Shown here: positions 33,153 through 45,960 of the stretch, in pieces
How the letters are laid out: each line of letters opens with the position of its first letter
Numbering within the stretch: position 1 is the first letter of the stretch
Assembly (NCBI RefSeq): GCF_040958095.1
Contig: NC_091198.1
Coordinates: 34,190,689 to 34,254,688 of the forward strand
Direction of reading: 5' to 3'
DNA from: Procambarus clarkii
Lineage: Eukaryota; Arthropoda; Malacostraca; Decapoda; Cambaridae
DNA: 64,000 nucleotides
Translations under genes and position numbers: made by a program
Notes under the pieces: model-generated
Told to the model about the DNA's origin: nothing
What the model saw: only the letters and a program-made list of their open reading frames with translations
Database searches by the model: none

Positions 33153-35328
33153 GGGTCCGTCTAATTACCAAAAACTAACACAAACTACACAAGCTTCAGA
33201 AAGCTTCCTGGCAATACGTTAGTAATGAATAAATATGATATATTTACTCATTACAATGTTGGTGCTGAACATACAACATGAAAAAACATAATTTTAATCT
33301 GAAAAAGTATCTTTTTATAAAGAAATTAGACGAAAATAAAGAGCAGGTGACGCCAAATCAAGTCGACGATCCAAGCGTCAATGTTGTGGAGCGACTTATC
33401 CAAGACAGATTGTTGCCTGGAGAGTGTTTGCTGGCATATCAGCCTCTTGTACACACGTCGTCACAAATTGAAATACAGTAATAGTATAAACTACAATAAT
33501 GCCTAGTTACAATAATATTTAGCATAAATAGCCAGAAAATATTTTAATTGTATTGAAAAATAGGTGTCTGGAAGTGAAATTAACTCCATGGGACAATAGT
33601 TTTGTTATATAGATGCTGATGATTATTCGCTGGTATGCGTTCGCTATACATGGACTCGCTCTGGGTGTGTGTGTGTAGTGTGATATACATTCAATAACAT
33701 CATTATAAGGGGTAAATATGTCATATATCTTCATTACTTGTGTAATGCTAGAAGGCCGGAGTAGCACTAGGTAACTATGGATATAGCTTTGGGAAAATAC
33801 ATGGACCCGCTCTGGGTGTGGGGAGAGCTACACACCAGCAAATCAATTGTCTAATTAACATGCATATATATGCTAATTAACCTTCAAGATTTATATGTCA
33901 GAAGAAAGGCAGAGATGTAGACATTACTGTAGCTACATTTCAAGTAATATATATAATTTATGTGAAAGGCATTATATTTTAAAATAAATAATACTACATA
34001 ATCGCCGGTATCCGGACACATGAACAGTACATTCAATGCCAACATTATAGTCGGTAAATATGTCATATTTTATCAATACTTGTGTAATGCAAGGAGGTTT
34101 TATCTTTTTTAAAGATAAATATTTCAACTTTAAATATCTTTTCAAATATTTGTCATTAAAGTATATATTCTGAAAATAATCATGTATTTTATTTACCCCA
34201 AAGTAGAGCACGAATATCATAGTGTCATATCCTGTGATTAGTAATTTATTTTGCACCCCATACTCATTCCTTGAAGATTATTTGCATTCACTCCTCGCTT
34301 GATAAATTCAAGATCTTTTGAGTAAATGAAAATATGTTTTAGAATTAAAGTATTCAATTGAAATTAGTAGTGTATAGCTAGCTCTAAGCAGAACTACTAC
34401 TGTACCAGTAAAACATTTTAATTAACATTTCAGATCAGGTAAGAATTGAGACCACAAAAATCCAGTAGCATTTCTATCACATTTGTCTATAGTTGAACCA
34501 TTAAGAATGTCTCTTAAATGTTACCCAAGCACACATGTTTGTGTAGACTGAAGTTATTATCAATAGAAAGCAACAAGGCCAGATGGGTTTATTGCACCAT
34601 ATATGACAGAGGACTTTCTAAGTAAGCAGAAAGACATCAGATTAGTAATGTGAAAGGAATCAGATTCTATGAATCTTTATCCTGGGAATGTGTGTGTGTA
34701 ATACTAGATAAGAGAGAAAATTAGGTCGGGAGTCAGTACATTATACAGCAGAGGGTTAGAAAGGCGGAATCCAAGAGCTAACAGCTTTAGCCTATGGATA
34801 CAAATAGCAAATACACAAACAATTCATTTCATGAGGATCCTGTAAATTACTATCCTCCCTTCTCATCCAATATTGTTCTTCCGAAGAAATTACTATCTGT
34901 TTGTGTTATATACAAGAAGGTACATTGGATTTGTCAGAGTACATAACAGTGGTGTTCTTACAATTATTGTAAAGCCACATAGTTTTGGGCAAGTGCTTAA
35001 TCTATCAGGGGGGGGGGGGGGCCGACTGACGCCCCCCTTTCCCGGCAATTAAATGTTAACCCCATAGAATGTTACAGTATTACACTGTCATTTTACCCAA
35101 GGTAGCACTTTTACTAATGTAAAATGTAATAGCCCCATTGTTAGACTTATTCTCTGGAAGTTACACATTATTACATTTACCCTTGTTACACTTACTAAGT
35201 TTAATATACAAGGTTATTCTCAGGATGTTAACCTTCAAGCCATGTTAATCAAACCAGTACAGTGCATTGTTAACTTACATCATTAATGTAAATAAGTTAT
35301 TTTACCCAGGATAAAAGTTTTACCAATG
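33153..35328 (+). repeat. Left arm of a 2.2-kb inverted repeat pair
   Basis: This segment matches the reverse complement of 53904-56363, starting GGGTCCGTCTAATTA at the outer edge and ending TTTTACCAATGGTT at the inner edge. Identity looks like 96-98% in the stretches compared. Arms of this size suit Mutator-like or foldback transposons. No target duplication was found: the flank left is ACACACTGG and right is AGGGAGGGA. It holds a 67-codon ORF (33278-33481) and an old LINE 3' UTR piece (about 34895-35010, with TACAAGAAGGTACATTGGAT). Confidence 0.85.
33278..33481 (+). CDS. 67-codon ORF of unknown function in left arm
   Basis: It starts ATG at 33278 and stops TAA at 33479-33481. The peptide is Lys-rich at its N-terminus (MKKHNFNLKKYLFIKKLDEN) and ends with a hydrophobic patch (LLPGECLLAYQPLVH). 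The right arm carries the same ORF (56034-56237) with no nucleotide difference seen, whereas the 100 bp upstream have about four differences and the 300 bp downstream about six. I do not recognise a family. It may be a short gene or first exon of the transposon, or simply a converted patch. Confidence 0.35.
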   Translation: MKKHNFNLKKYLFIKKLDENKEQVTPNQVDDPSVNVVERLIQDRLLPGECLLAYQPLVHTSSQIEIQ

Positions 35329-35454
35329 GTTATTACCTTATAGGGATGTATGTACTTTATATGGGAAAGTGATCACTAATTAGCCATTGTAATACCAATC
35401 TTTGGACAGCGTTGACTAACTGGCCTTCATTTATTACAGCCAAATCTTCCATCC

Positions 35455-37555
35455 ATAATACAATACAATACAATACAATTTTATTTAGGTAAGGTACATA
35501 CATACAATAAATATTTACAAGGATTGTTTGACTTATAGGTAGAGCTAGTACATACAATGCCTAAAGCCACTATTACGCAAAGCGTTTCGGGCATGATAAA
35601 CTTAAATGACAAGCTTAATACTAATTGAGCATAATGAGTAGAATGAAAACAAGAAATGAAAACATAGATGAAAAAGCAGCACAAATACAATTATGTCGAC
35701 AAACAGCGCTCTTTAAAGAAAAAAACAGATATTGGTTGACAATAGAAGGGTAAGGTAGGTTACAGGGAATTTATTAGGTATAGCTTCGCTTTTAACTTAA
35801 ACTGGTTGAGAGAGGTACAGTCTTTAACATGGTTGGGAAGGTCATTCCACATTCTGGGCCCCTTGATTTGTAGAGCATTTCTAGTTTGATTAAGTCGTAC
35901 TCTAGGAATATCAAAACTGTATTTATTTCTGGTGTGATGCTCATGGGTTCTGATACAACCTTCTATGAAGCTTTTGAGATCAGGATTGGCATTATAGTTT
36001 AGCGTTTTATATATGTATAATACACATGAGAGAATGTGCAGTGACTTAATGTCTAACATATTCAGAGATTTAAGTAGGGGTACCGAGTGATGTCTGGGGC
36101 CAGAATTGGATATTGTCCTAATAGCAGCTTTGTGTTGAGTAATTAGAGGACGTAAGTGATTTTGGGTAGTAGAGCCCCAAGCACAAATACCATAGTTGAG
36201 ATATGGATAGATAAGGGAGTAATAGAGAGTCACCAGGGCAGGGCGTGGTACATAATATCTGATCTTAGAAAGAATGCCCACAGTTTTTGAAACTTTTTTT
36301 GATATGTTTAGAATGTGTCCCTGGAAATTAAGCTTGTGGTCAATGAGAATGCCAAGGAATTTGCCATCTAATTTGTTACAAATTTGGGTATTGTTTATTT
36401 TGAGATTTATTTGATTAGAGGATTTATTGCCAAACAGAATATAGAAGGTTTTGTCAATGTTAAGGGTGAGTTTGTTGGCAGTTAGCCACAGATGGACTTT
36501 ATTTAGCTCAGTATTTACTGTGGCATTTAGAGCAAGGGGATCAGGACTGGAGTAAATGAAGGTTGTGTCGTCAGCAAATAGAATTGGTTTGAGGTGTTGG
36601 GAGGCATTTGGAAGGTCATTAATGTAGATGAGAAAGAGGAGAGGGCCAAGTATGCTGCCCTGGGGAACACCAATGTTGATGGGTAGGGTGGGAGAAATTG
36701 TATTATTCACAGAAACATATTGGAGCCTGTCAGTAAGGTAGGATTTGAGGTATTGTAGGGAGTGTCCTCTGACTCCATAATGATGTAATTTAAGAAGAAG
36801 GTTTTGGTGGTTGACAGTGTCAAAAGCTTTACGCAGGTCCACAAACAACCCAACAGGGAACTCATTTTTATCAAGAGCTGTATGAATCGAGTTAAGCATA
36901 CTAATAAGTGCATCGTTAGTGCTTTTTTTGGGTCTGAAGCCATATTGGCAAGGGCTAAGTATATTGAGTTTGGCTAGATATGAGTAAAGCTGCTTATAGA
37001 TTAGTTTTTCAAAATTTTTTGACAAGTTTGGCAGGATAGATATAGGTCTGTAGTTGTTAACATCTGTGAGATTACCACATTTGTGGACAGGCGTTACTCT
37101 CGCTTTTTTTAGAATATCTGGGAAGGTTTTGAGTTCAAGTGACTTGAAGAGCAAAGCAATAGCAGGGGCTAAAGATCTGGAGGCTTTTTTGTAAATTAAA
37201 GTTGGTATCTCCTCAAGGGCACCAGACTTGGTTTTAAGGGAAAGGATTATCTCATTGACGTCAGTGGAATTAATAGGCTTTAGGTACAGAGACTGTGGAT
37301 AGTTACCTGAAAGATAGTCATTAATGTCTGTACTGGAAGATGGAATATCATTTGCAAGGGATGAACCAATGGAAGAGAAGAACCTATTGAACTCAATAGC
37401 AGAATCAGAGGCTGAAAGCTGACCATCGTTATTAGACAGGAGAGTCGGTTTGTTATTTAAAGACTTCTTTGATCCCAATATTTGAGAAATTGTTCTCCAA
37501 GTTTGTTTAATGTTGCTCTTTATGCTGCTTATAAGGCGGATGGTGTTAGATGGGT
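35455..37555 (-). mobile_element. CR1-like LINE, 5'-truncated, with intact RT frame
   Basis: The 3' end carries ATACA repeats (35458-35480, plus strand) and a UTR with the motif AGCGTTTCGGGCA, shared in diverged form with 2626-2700. The reading frame from about 37553 to 35760 is unbroken and covers the RT and C-terminal parts. No endonuclease remains, so this is a 5'-truncated insertion. It lies between the left arm and the transposase gene, inside the larger inverted-arm structure. Confidence 0.8.
35760..37478 (-). CDS. LINE reverse transcriptase, uninterrupted
   Basis: 572 codons from the Met at 37478; the same frame is open upstream to about 37553 with KQTWRTISQILGSKKSLN, so the true protein was longer. 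RT blocks are in order: KARVTPVHKCG, NNYRPISILPNLSKNFEKLI, YGFRPKKSTNDAL, LFVDLRKAFDTVNH (first catalytic Asp), GVPQGSILGPLLFLIYINDLP, FADDTTFIYS (catalytic DD) and FLGILIDHKL. The C-terminal GPRMWNDLPNHVKD block is complete. It enables target-primed reverse transcription. An unbroken frame indicates a young insertion, but without endonuclease it is not autonomous. Confidence 0.85.
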   Translation of the reverse strand: MGSKKSLNNKPTLLSNNDGQLSASDSAIEFNRFFSSIGSSLANDIPSSSTDINDYLSGNYPQSLYLKPINSTDVNEIILSLKTKSGALEEIPTLIYKKASRSLAPAIALLFKSLELKTFPDILKKARVTPVHKCGNLTDVNNYRPISILPNLSKNFEKLIYKQLYSYLAKLNILSPCQYGFRPKKSTNDALISMLNSIHTALDKNEFPVGLFVDLRKAFDTVNHQNLLLKLHHYGVRGHSLQYLKSYLTDRLQYVSVNNTISPTLPINIGVPQGSILGPLLFLIYINDLPNASQHLKPILFADDTTFIYSSPDPLALNATVNTELNKVHLWLTANKLTLNIDKTFYILFGNKSSNQINLKINNTQICNKLDGKFLGILIDHKLNFQGHILNISKKVSKTVGILSKIRYYVPRPALVTLYYSLIYPYLNYGICAWGSTTQNHLRPLITQHKAAIRTISNSGPRHHSVPLLKSLNMLDIKSLHILSCVLYIYKTLNYNANPDLKSFIEGCIRTHEHHTRNKYSFDIPRVRLNQTRNALQIKGPRMWNDLPNHVKDCTSLNQFKLKAKLYLINSL

Positions 37556-38350
37556 TAATATAAAATAGTCATAACTTGTAATTATAGTTATGTAATTATA
37601 GTTAATGTTGCAGATGTCATAAGATAAACAAGTAAGAAACTTTCATGCAGTGAGAACTTACATACAATATGTAAACTTTCTATATTTAAATTTTAATTTA
37701 TAATGAAGAAAATGGAGTTAAATGTAATGAAATAATTAAACAGAGTACGACAATGTTATTTATTAACAAAAAATTAAGGAAAATGAAATAAACTTGTGCT
37801 CTAAATATATAATTTTTAACAAATCAAATAAATTGAATATGCAATCTCTGTACCTACTAATTAATATGTCAGCGACCACAGACCTTTCGCATATAAACTG
37901 TATGGCTGTGACATGAACCCTCACATTTATCTCTTGAGTGTATAGATGTTACTAGTTTCATTTAACATCTAAGTGAACAAAAGGTAAAAAATAGATAATA
38001 ATCGACAGTTTTAAAAATCCAAAAATATGGTGTTGGATACAATGAGGAACTTAAAAAAAGATTTAACTAATAATAGTAATATTGAAAGAACTAGAACAAA
38101 TAGAAGAACAAACAACTGACAGTTAATATTATTGAATATAAATAAATAAGGTCACCATATGTATAATACAATTAAGAATAAAGATAAATGAAATTAGATT
38201 CAAATAATTAACTAGGATACATATAAATAATCAAATTGCAAACCCAATAACTTCTTATATGAAGATTGTAATACGCTAATAGGATAAAGATAAGCAAAAT
38301 AAACACACAATTGCCTGGTGGCATTTCCAAAACACTTATACTACTCTACT
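37556..38350. other. A/T-rich stretch without a gene
   Basis: About 800 bp of A/T-rich sequence after the stop codon of the minus-strand transposase gene, probably its 3' flank. No ORF, RNA gene or repeat family is recognised. Confidence 0.5.
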
Positions 38351-39164
38351 TTATACTGCCCTCTCACTTCGTGGACACTTACACTGATGTGGTTTTCTTG
38401 CTATTCCAGAAGTTTTGGGAATTGAAAATCTGTTGCCTTTGGCAAATATTTTTCTGTCCTCAATATATGGTTTTCTTGATATAAAGCACCATAAGCACTT
38501 TATCTTTACGTCTTTAGTTTTTTTATCCCAAACTTCCTTAGGAATAAGGTACCCTTTTAAATTGGATGAAAGTACATAATTACCTTCTCCATATAACGCC
38601 CTCCTCAGATCTAACATTTGGAGTGTTGAAACATTGCAGATTCTTTCAATCAAATCTGGCAATTTTTGAGGTTTCCAGTCAATAGTTAGTTTAAGAATGT
38701 GGTTCAGTGACTCGCAATTGTTGTTAGTCCACAACTTATCCATTTTAGCCTATGTGTGAGGAACACGCACATAATTCCACAGAGAAGATTTTAAACGGCA
38801 ATCAAAATATTCTTTGAACTTTGGGTATTTGGAAAAGTACCCAATGAGATTGTTGATACCTGTTTCAAACTTTTCCTCACAGTCACTTCTAACTAGTCCA
38901 TTTGTACCAAAAATTTTCTTTAGGATAATAATCCTTTCGGTGGTCGTACAACCAATAATATCAGTCAAATAGCGTCTAACATTTTCCTTTAGGTGGTTGC
39001 TGCACAATAAGAGTGTTGCATTCGGAAGACAACACATAAGTGCCTTTCTTAAAGCTATTTCTTGATCACTTCCAATCATTACGTTCGCGTTATCAATATA
39101 GTCTCCTAGTTTGGTTCTTAGGTTGTAGAAAAATGTTGTGTAAGTTTCATATTCACCATCCCAG
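38351..39164 (-). pseudogene. MULE-type transposase, C-terminal part (second Asp, C-x2-H, Glu)
   Basis: The minus frame resumes at the left edge of the LTR array with W-D-G-E-Y-E-T. It shows the second catalytic Asp in VMIGSDQEIALRKAL, the CSNH pair in LLLCSNHLKENVRRYL and the third acid in WTNNNCESLNHILKL, the usual arrangement of Mutator-like transposases. A single in-frame TAG at 38748-38750 breaks it, at a place where the family often has Trp. The C-terminus has a Cys cluster (CLWCF, HQCKCP). Its first catalytic part is at 47289-47923. Confidence 0.75.
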
Positions 39165-40494
39165 TGTAACACTGTAAAAGTGTTTGGGTTAGTTTATTTA
39201 AAATATATATAGAGTACACGAGTCACAGACAAGGATCTGAGAGGCGCCAGTTGTCTGCCTGAGATCTCACACCTCTAACCGTTAATGACCCCAAGTGACC
39301 TGAGGTCAGATCATGATAATTTCACCTTGCTTCCGCTAAGCGTATAATTGGAGCCGGGTAGCCTTCAAACATGCCGACGTTTAAGGAGTGGCTTGGTAGT
39401 GCCGGAGGCTATCTACTTGTGGGCGGAGTTAGCTACTAGGTTCCCCAATATAAACTCGGAGAGCTATCCAGCAAAAAGCATTAACAGACAGAGCAGCAGA
39501 CGAGCCAGGAGAGCAGAGAGAAGACAGCCCTATCAGGGAGGCTGTCGGCCGGCAGGGCGGGAGTCTCTGTCAACTACAGACCCCCCCCCCTCTCTATCCA
39601 GCTATAGGCAGAGACACTTGGTGAGTTGAGCATTAAGGTGACTTGTCGTGTTTTACAAGTGTTGTGTGACGATCAGGGGCAGTCAAGTTGTAGGGTTCTC
39701 GAATTCTTGGATGATGACTCACTTTGCATATTAAACTGGAACATTTTAATTGGATTGCTAAATTATGATACTTAATGTGAAATATAATTGTTGAATTTAT
39801 CATTTAAATGGACTTTATTTTGTTCCCTAGAGATTTGAGTTGAGGTGAGAAAGCTTCTGTGGTTACTGGTTTCATGGTTTAGAATGAGTACATGATAAAG
39901 ATGGGAACTACTAATAATGAACTCATGATAACATCCTTTGAGAATTTTGTGATACAGGCAAGTTCCATTCCTTGTCTTGTATGTAATGATCATGAATGGA
40001 TGGTGGCAGCATTTCGTCTTCTACTATCTACTCTTCTACTTCTACTATCTACTCTTCTACTTCTACCTATCTACACCTCTCCCTCCACCCCTCTCTCAAC
40101 TCTCACTTTCAACTAATGACCATCCTCGCTCCTCCCACCTCTCTCCCTCTCACCCCAAACCCTCACTAATTACTTCACTATTCATTTCTTTCCTTTCGTT
40201 TTCTCTTATACGTTTGTGGCAATGATTCTGTATTCTAGAGTTCTCTCTAGAGTTTCGGGTAACTGATCAAGTTACGGCGCCTTGTAGTCTTAGCACCTAG
40301 GTAGTCAAATACCTAGGTTACAAGGTGTTGAACGAGAGAAGCTGCCTTAGGAACTCTGGAGGTGCTCTAGAATAGTTAGCTAACTGGGGACGGGATAACG
40401 GACTAGAGAGAGCTGTTTCCCCCGGCCTCGTTAGTTAACTGGGGGGGATGGAATAATGGACAAGATAGAGCTATTTCCCCCACCCCCCGTTACA
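39165..40494 (+). repeat. LTR 1 of the tandem array
   Basis: 1330 bp, with TGTAAC/GTTACA inverted ends. A TATA-like run (AAATATATATAGAG near 39199) could serve as promoter. A GTT-AGCTAACT region near 40375 and TTCTACTATC repeats near 40018 lie inside. It looks identical to LTR 2. Confidence 0.85.
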
Positions 40495-42562
40495 ATGTTG
40501 GCAGCGGTGTTGAACAATGTTGTAGGTAGATGGTGTTCTTTTAACATTGTTCAGTCCCACGTGTCTTTTTGCCGCTCAGGCGCTATCAGGGAGATCTTGA
40601 CAGGTGTTTATTATTCGCGATTTAGCGAGCTTTGTTCAGGTTAGGAGATAGTGATTCTCGGGTGTTGTGTTTAGTGATTTTGTGAGTTTTGTGGTATTCA
40701 GAGAATGTTCACCAGAACTTGCGTGTGTAGTGATTTATGTTAGTAATAAGATTTGGTGATTTTGGAACTTAGCGGTTGGTGGGTAGTGGAGCTTACCTGA
40801 GTGTGACAGGTGACCTCGCATGTCCCACGGGGACACCCAGCCACCGCTGGTCTCCAGGTCAGTGGGGAGTGGCAGGTGTAGTTTTTAAGTAGTGGTTCTG
40901 CTCAGATTATTGCGATCGACTGTTTACTCCATTTGAACGCAATAACCCGAGGTGTACTGGTATTGTACAGCATGCTAGTGTGGACTAGTGTGTCAGTTGA
41001 CTCACGTCTAGGGACGCCTGGCGTTTGAAGTCTGGTCACAGGGGTGGCAACAGTTTGGAGTTGTTTACCGGCGGAGATGCTAGGGAGACACTCTGGGTCA
41101 CGTAGGTGGCTGTAGGTTAAGGGTGGGAGTAATGGTTAATTATGTACTTAAGATTAGGAACGGTACAGTTAAGTTTAGGCTAGTGTTTTGTCTATTAGTG
41201 TTGATTTTTTTTGTGACAAGTTAAAGGTAGTGATGACCTTATTCTCTCTTCTCTAACTTTCCTCTGTTACTGTCTTATGTTCCACCAAGTCAATATCATT
41301 CAGAGTTAATTGGATTATTTTTAAAAAATTTAAGTGTAGTTGTTGCCAGGAGGAGAGCGGTATAACTGGACTGTGTAACCCTATACAAACTACAGGGTCA
41401 CATAACATATCTTGGGAGCACGATATTGTCGCCTTTCTGTTCACCCACAGGTGGGAGCCAGAAGAGAGGAGAGACGCACATACAAAAGAGGGAGACGGCT
41501 GCTGTGTACCACACTCACGGGCGTTAATCACCACCACCACGACCAGCCCACTACCTGGAGGTCACGGCTCCACCACCATCACCACCCCAGGGGACCCCAA
41601 GATGCAGCCCTCTCGGTCAGTCAACATTGGTCTACCCAGTGGACCCCAGGTCGTTCTGCAGACGACCCCAGACGACCCAGTAATGATGGAAGAGGAGCAA
41701 CAACGACTCCAGTCTGTCCCACCAACATCGGTCTACCCAGGATGGACCCCAGGACGGACAGACCCCCAATGGACCCCAGGTCGCTTGTCTAAGACCCATG
41801 GGAGGAGGAAGAGAGAAGAAAGAAGAGAGAAGAAAGAAGAAAGAAGAAAGAAGAAAGAAGAGAGAAGAAATAGAGAGAAGAAAGAAGAGAAGATAAGACA
41901 AGCTGAGTGAGACATGATACCTAGTGTCCCTTGCTGGTGTCAGCATCATTGCATGGAGCGTAATTGCAAGACAGGATCGTTTGCCTTGACTGGCCGCCCC
42001 TCCTGCAAGCAGGTAGCTCTGTTGAGTGATTCTTCCTGTGTCATGCAGACTTGATGTGGCTGTCAGAAGTAGCTCTCTGAAGGAGGCGTGCTGGAGCAAC
42101 AGGGAGGAAGAAGAGTAGGATGGGATTTCTACTGTTGGCAACTATATGAAGGTCTCGAAACTTGTAGTCCCTATAGCTGTGAAGAACCCCAATATACGTC
42201 TCTCATGGTGACTGACGTAGGGCCAATTACAGATCAGCTGGGACAACCGAATTCCACGGTCCTGTGCGCAGTTCAAGTAGTAACGGCTTTCGGGTTGACC
42301 AAGGGTTGTTGTGCGTTAACGACGGAGAAGCGACGGAGGCAGTTGTGTTGAAGAAATGTGGTACAGGATTATCTACAAGACCAAGCAGTGACGTCGCCCA
42401 GCCAGAGACAATGGACGTCTGTCTACATATTTCATTTTTTAGAGTAGGATGATGTATATTTGTTTAGCTAGGATGTATTTTTTTTTCGTTAATAAAGTTG
42501 TTGCACACAGCTAGCTTGCTTTAGCAGTGTTGCAAAAACTTTATTTCGGGGAGAAGGGGAGA
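40495..42562 (+). other. Internal region 1 of the tandem LTR element
   Basis: 2068 bp beginning ATGTTGGCAGCGG (primer-site-like TGG at 40499). It contains a purine-rich AGAAAGAAG tract (41810-41890) and short ORFs (41412-41792, 41602-41910) that are low-complexity (His runs, Lys/Glu/Arg runs) with no retroviral motif. I see no gag, protease, RT or integrase. This fits a LARD/TRIM-like element. Confidence 0.75.
42548..42562 (+). other. Polypurine tract before LTR 2
   Basis: GGGGAGAAGGGGAGA ends exactly where TGTAACACTG of LTR 2 begins. The same tract precedes LTR 3 at 45946-45960. Confidence 0.8.
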
Positions 42563-43892
42563 TGTAACACTGTAAAAGTGTTTGGGTTAGTTTATTTAAA
42601 ATATATATAGAGTACACGAGTCACAGACAAGGATCTGAGAGGCGCCAGTTGTCTGCCTGAGATCTCACACCTCTAACCGTTAATGACCCCAAGTGACCTG
42701 AGGTCAGATCATGATAATTTCACCTTGCTTCCGCTAAGCGTATAATTGGAGCCGGGTAGCCTTCAAACATGCCGACGTTTAAGGAGTGGCTTGGTAGTGC
42801 CGGAGGCTATCTACTTGTGGGCGGAGTTAGCTACTAGGTTCCCCAATATAAACTCGGAGAGCTATCCAGCAAAAAGCATTAACAGACAGAGCAGCAGACG
42901 AGCCAGGAGAGCAGAGAGAAGACAGCCCTATCAGGGAGGCTGTCGGCCGGCAGGGCGGGAGTCTCTGTCAACTACAGACCCCCCCCCCTCTCTATCCAGC
43001 TATAGGCAGAGACACTTGGTGAGTTGAGCATTAAGGTGACTTGTCGTGTTTTACAAGTGTTGTGTGACGATCAGGGGCAGTCAAGTTGTAGGGTTCTCGA
43101 ATTCTTGGATGATGACTCACTTTGCATATTAAACTGGAACATTTTAATTGGATTGCTAAATTATGATACTTAATGTGAAATATAATTGTTGAATTTATCA
43201 TTTAAATGGACTTTATTTTGTTCCCTAGAGATTTGAGTTGAGGTGAGAAAGCTTCTGTGGTTACTGGTTTCATGGTTTAGAATGAGTACATGATAAAGAT
43301 GGGAACTACTAATAATGAACTCATGATAACATCCTTTGAGAATTTTGTGATACAGGCAAGTTCCATTCCTTGTCTTGTATGTAATGATCATGAATGGATG
43401 GTGGCAGCATTTCGTCTTCTACTATCTACTCTTCTACTTCTACTATCTACTCTTCTACTTCTACCTATCTACACCTCTCCCTCCACCCCTCTCTCAACTC
43501 TCACTTTCAACTAATGACCATCCTCGCTCCTCCCACCTCTCTCCCTCTCACCCCAAACCCTCACTAATTACTTCACTATTCATTTCTTTCCTTTCGTTTT
43601 CTCTTATACGTTTGTGGCAATGATTCTGTATTCTAGAGTTCTCTCTAGAGTTTCGGGTAACTGATCAAGTTACGGCGCCTTGTAGTCTTAGCACCTAGGT
43701 AGTCAAATACCTAGGTTACAAGGTGTTGAACGAGAGAAGCTGCCTTAGGAACTCTGGAGGTGCTCTAGAATAGTTAGCTAACTGGGGACGGGATAACGGA
43801 CTAGAGAGAGCTGTTTCCCCCGGCCTCGTTAGTTAACTGGGGGGGATGGAATAATGGACAAGATAGAGCTATTTCCCCCACCCCCCGTTACA
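42563..43892 (+). repeat. LTR 2 of the tandem array
   Basis: 1330 bp at an offset of 3398 bp from LTR 1, and apparently identical to it. It would be the recombinant LTR if the array arose by unequal exchange. Confidence 0.85.
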
Positions 43893-45960
43893 ATGTTGGC
43901 AGCGGTGTTGAACAATGTTGTAGGTAGATGGTGTTCTTTTAACATTGTTCAGTCCCACGTGTCTTTTTGCCGCTCAGGCGCTATCAGGGAGATCTTGACA
44001 GGTGTTTATTATTCGCGATTTAGCGAGCTTTGTTCAGGTTAGGAGATAGTGATTCTCGGGTGTTGTGTTTAGTGATTTTGTGAGTTTTGTGGTATTCAGA
44101 GAATGTTCACCAGAACTTGCGTGTGTAGTGATTTATGTTAGTAATAAGATTTGGTGATTTTGGAACTTAGCGGTTGGTGGGTAGTGGAGCTTACCTGAGT
44201 GTGACAGGTGACCTCGCATGTCCCACGGGGACACCCAGCCACCGCTGGTCTCCAGGTCAGTGGGGAGTGGCAGGTGTAGTTTTTAAGTAGTGGTTCTGCT
44301 CAGATTATTGCGATCGACTGTTTACTCCATTTGAACGCAATAACCCGAGGTGTACTGGTATTGTACAGCATGCTAGTGTGGACTAGTGTGTCAGTTGACT
44401 CACGTCTAGGGACGCCTGGCGTTTGAAGTCTGGTCACAGGGGTGGCAACAGTTTGGAGTTGTTTACCGGCGGAGATGCTAGGGAGACACTCTGGGTCACG
44501 TAGGTGGCTGTAGGTTAAGGGTGGGAGTAATGGTTAATTATGTACTTAAGATTAGGAACGGTACAGTTAAGTTTAGGCTAGTGTTTTGTCTATTAGTGTT
44601 GATTTTTTTTGTGACAAGTTAAAGGTAGTGATGACCTTATTCTCTCTTCTCTAACTTTCCTCTGTTACTGTCTTATGTTCCACCAAGTCAATATCATTCA
44701 GAGTTAATTGGATTATTTTTAAAAAATTTAAGTGTAGTTGTTGCCAGGAGGAGAGCGGTATAACTGGACTGTGTAACCCTATACAAACTACAGGGTCACA
44801 TAACATATCTTGGGAGCACGATATTGTCGCCTTTCTGTTCACCCACAGGTGGGAGCCAGAAGAGAGGAGAGACGCACATACAAAAGAGGGAGACGGCTGC
44901 TGTGTACCACACTCACGGGCGTTAATCACCACCACCACGACCAGCCCACTACCTGGAGGTCACGGCTCCACCACCATCACCACCCCAGGGGACCCCAAGA
45001 TGCAGCCCTCTCGGTCAGTCAACATTGGTCTACCCAGTGGACCCCAGGTCGTTCTGCAGACGACCCCAGACGACCCAGTAATGATGGAAGAGGAGCAACA
45101 ACGACTCCAGTCTGTCCCACCAACATCGGTCTACCCAGGATGGACCCCAGGACGGACAGACCCCCAATGGACCCCAGGTCGCTTGTCTAAGACCCATGGG
45201 AGGAGGAAGAGAGAAGAAAGAAGAGAGAAGAAAGAAGAAAGAAGAAAGAAGAAAGAAGAGAGAAGAAATAGAGAGAAGAAAGAAGAGAAGATAAGACAAG
45301 CTGAGTGAGACATGATACCTAGTGTCCCTTGCTGGTGTCAGCATCATTGCATGGAGCGTAATTGCAAGACAGGATCGTTTGCCTTGACTGGCCGCCCCTC
45401 CTGCAAGCAGGTAGCTCTGTTGAGTGATTCTTCCTGTGTCATGCAGACTTGATGTGGCTGTCAGAAGTAGCTCTCTGAAGGAGGCGTGCTGGAGCAACAG
45501 GGAGGAAGAAGAGTAGGATGGGATTTCTACTGTTGGCAACTATATGAAGGTCTCGAAACTTGTAGTCCCTATAGCTGTGAAGAACCCCAATATACGTCTC
45601 TCATGGTGACTGACGTAGGGCCAATTACAGATCAGCTGGGACAACCGAATTCCACGGTCCTGTGCGCAGTTCAAGTAGTAACGGCTTTCGGGTTGACCAA
45701 GGGTTGTTGTGCGTTAACGACGGAGAAGCGACGGAGGCAGTTGTGTTGAAGAAATGTGGTACAGGATTATCTACAAGACCAAGCAGTGACGTCGCCCAGC
45801 CAGAGACAATGGACGTCTGTCTACATATTTCATTTTTTAGAGTAGGATGATGTATATTTGTTTAGCTAGGATGTATTTTTTTTTCGTTAATAAAGTTGTT
45901 GCACACAGCTAGCTTGCTTTAGCAGTGTTGCAAAAACTTTATTTCGGGGAGAAGGGGAGA
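43893..45960 (+). other. Internal region 2 of the tandem LTR element
   Basis: A second copy of 40495-42562 at constant offset 3398, with no difference noticed, including the purine-rich tract at 45208-45290. The lack of divergence means a very recent duplication or an assembly artefact. Confidence 0.75.

Noticed and set aside
39161..39169. A 9-bp target duplication CCAGTGTAA around the LTR array
   Set aside because: The target itself continues TGTAA after CCAG, which by chance equals the LTR start TGTAA. With TG...CA ends the true duplication is CCAG.
41412..41910. Possible gag-like ORFs in the internal region of the tandem LTR element
   Set aside because: They are low-complexity His, Lys/Glu/Arg and Pro/Gly strings with no zinc knuckle or protease motif. 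Overlapping frames on both strands look equally open.
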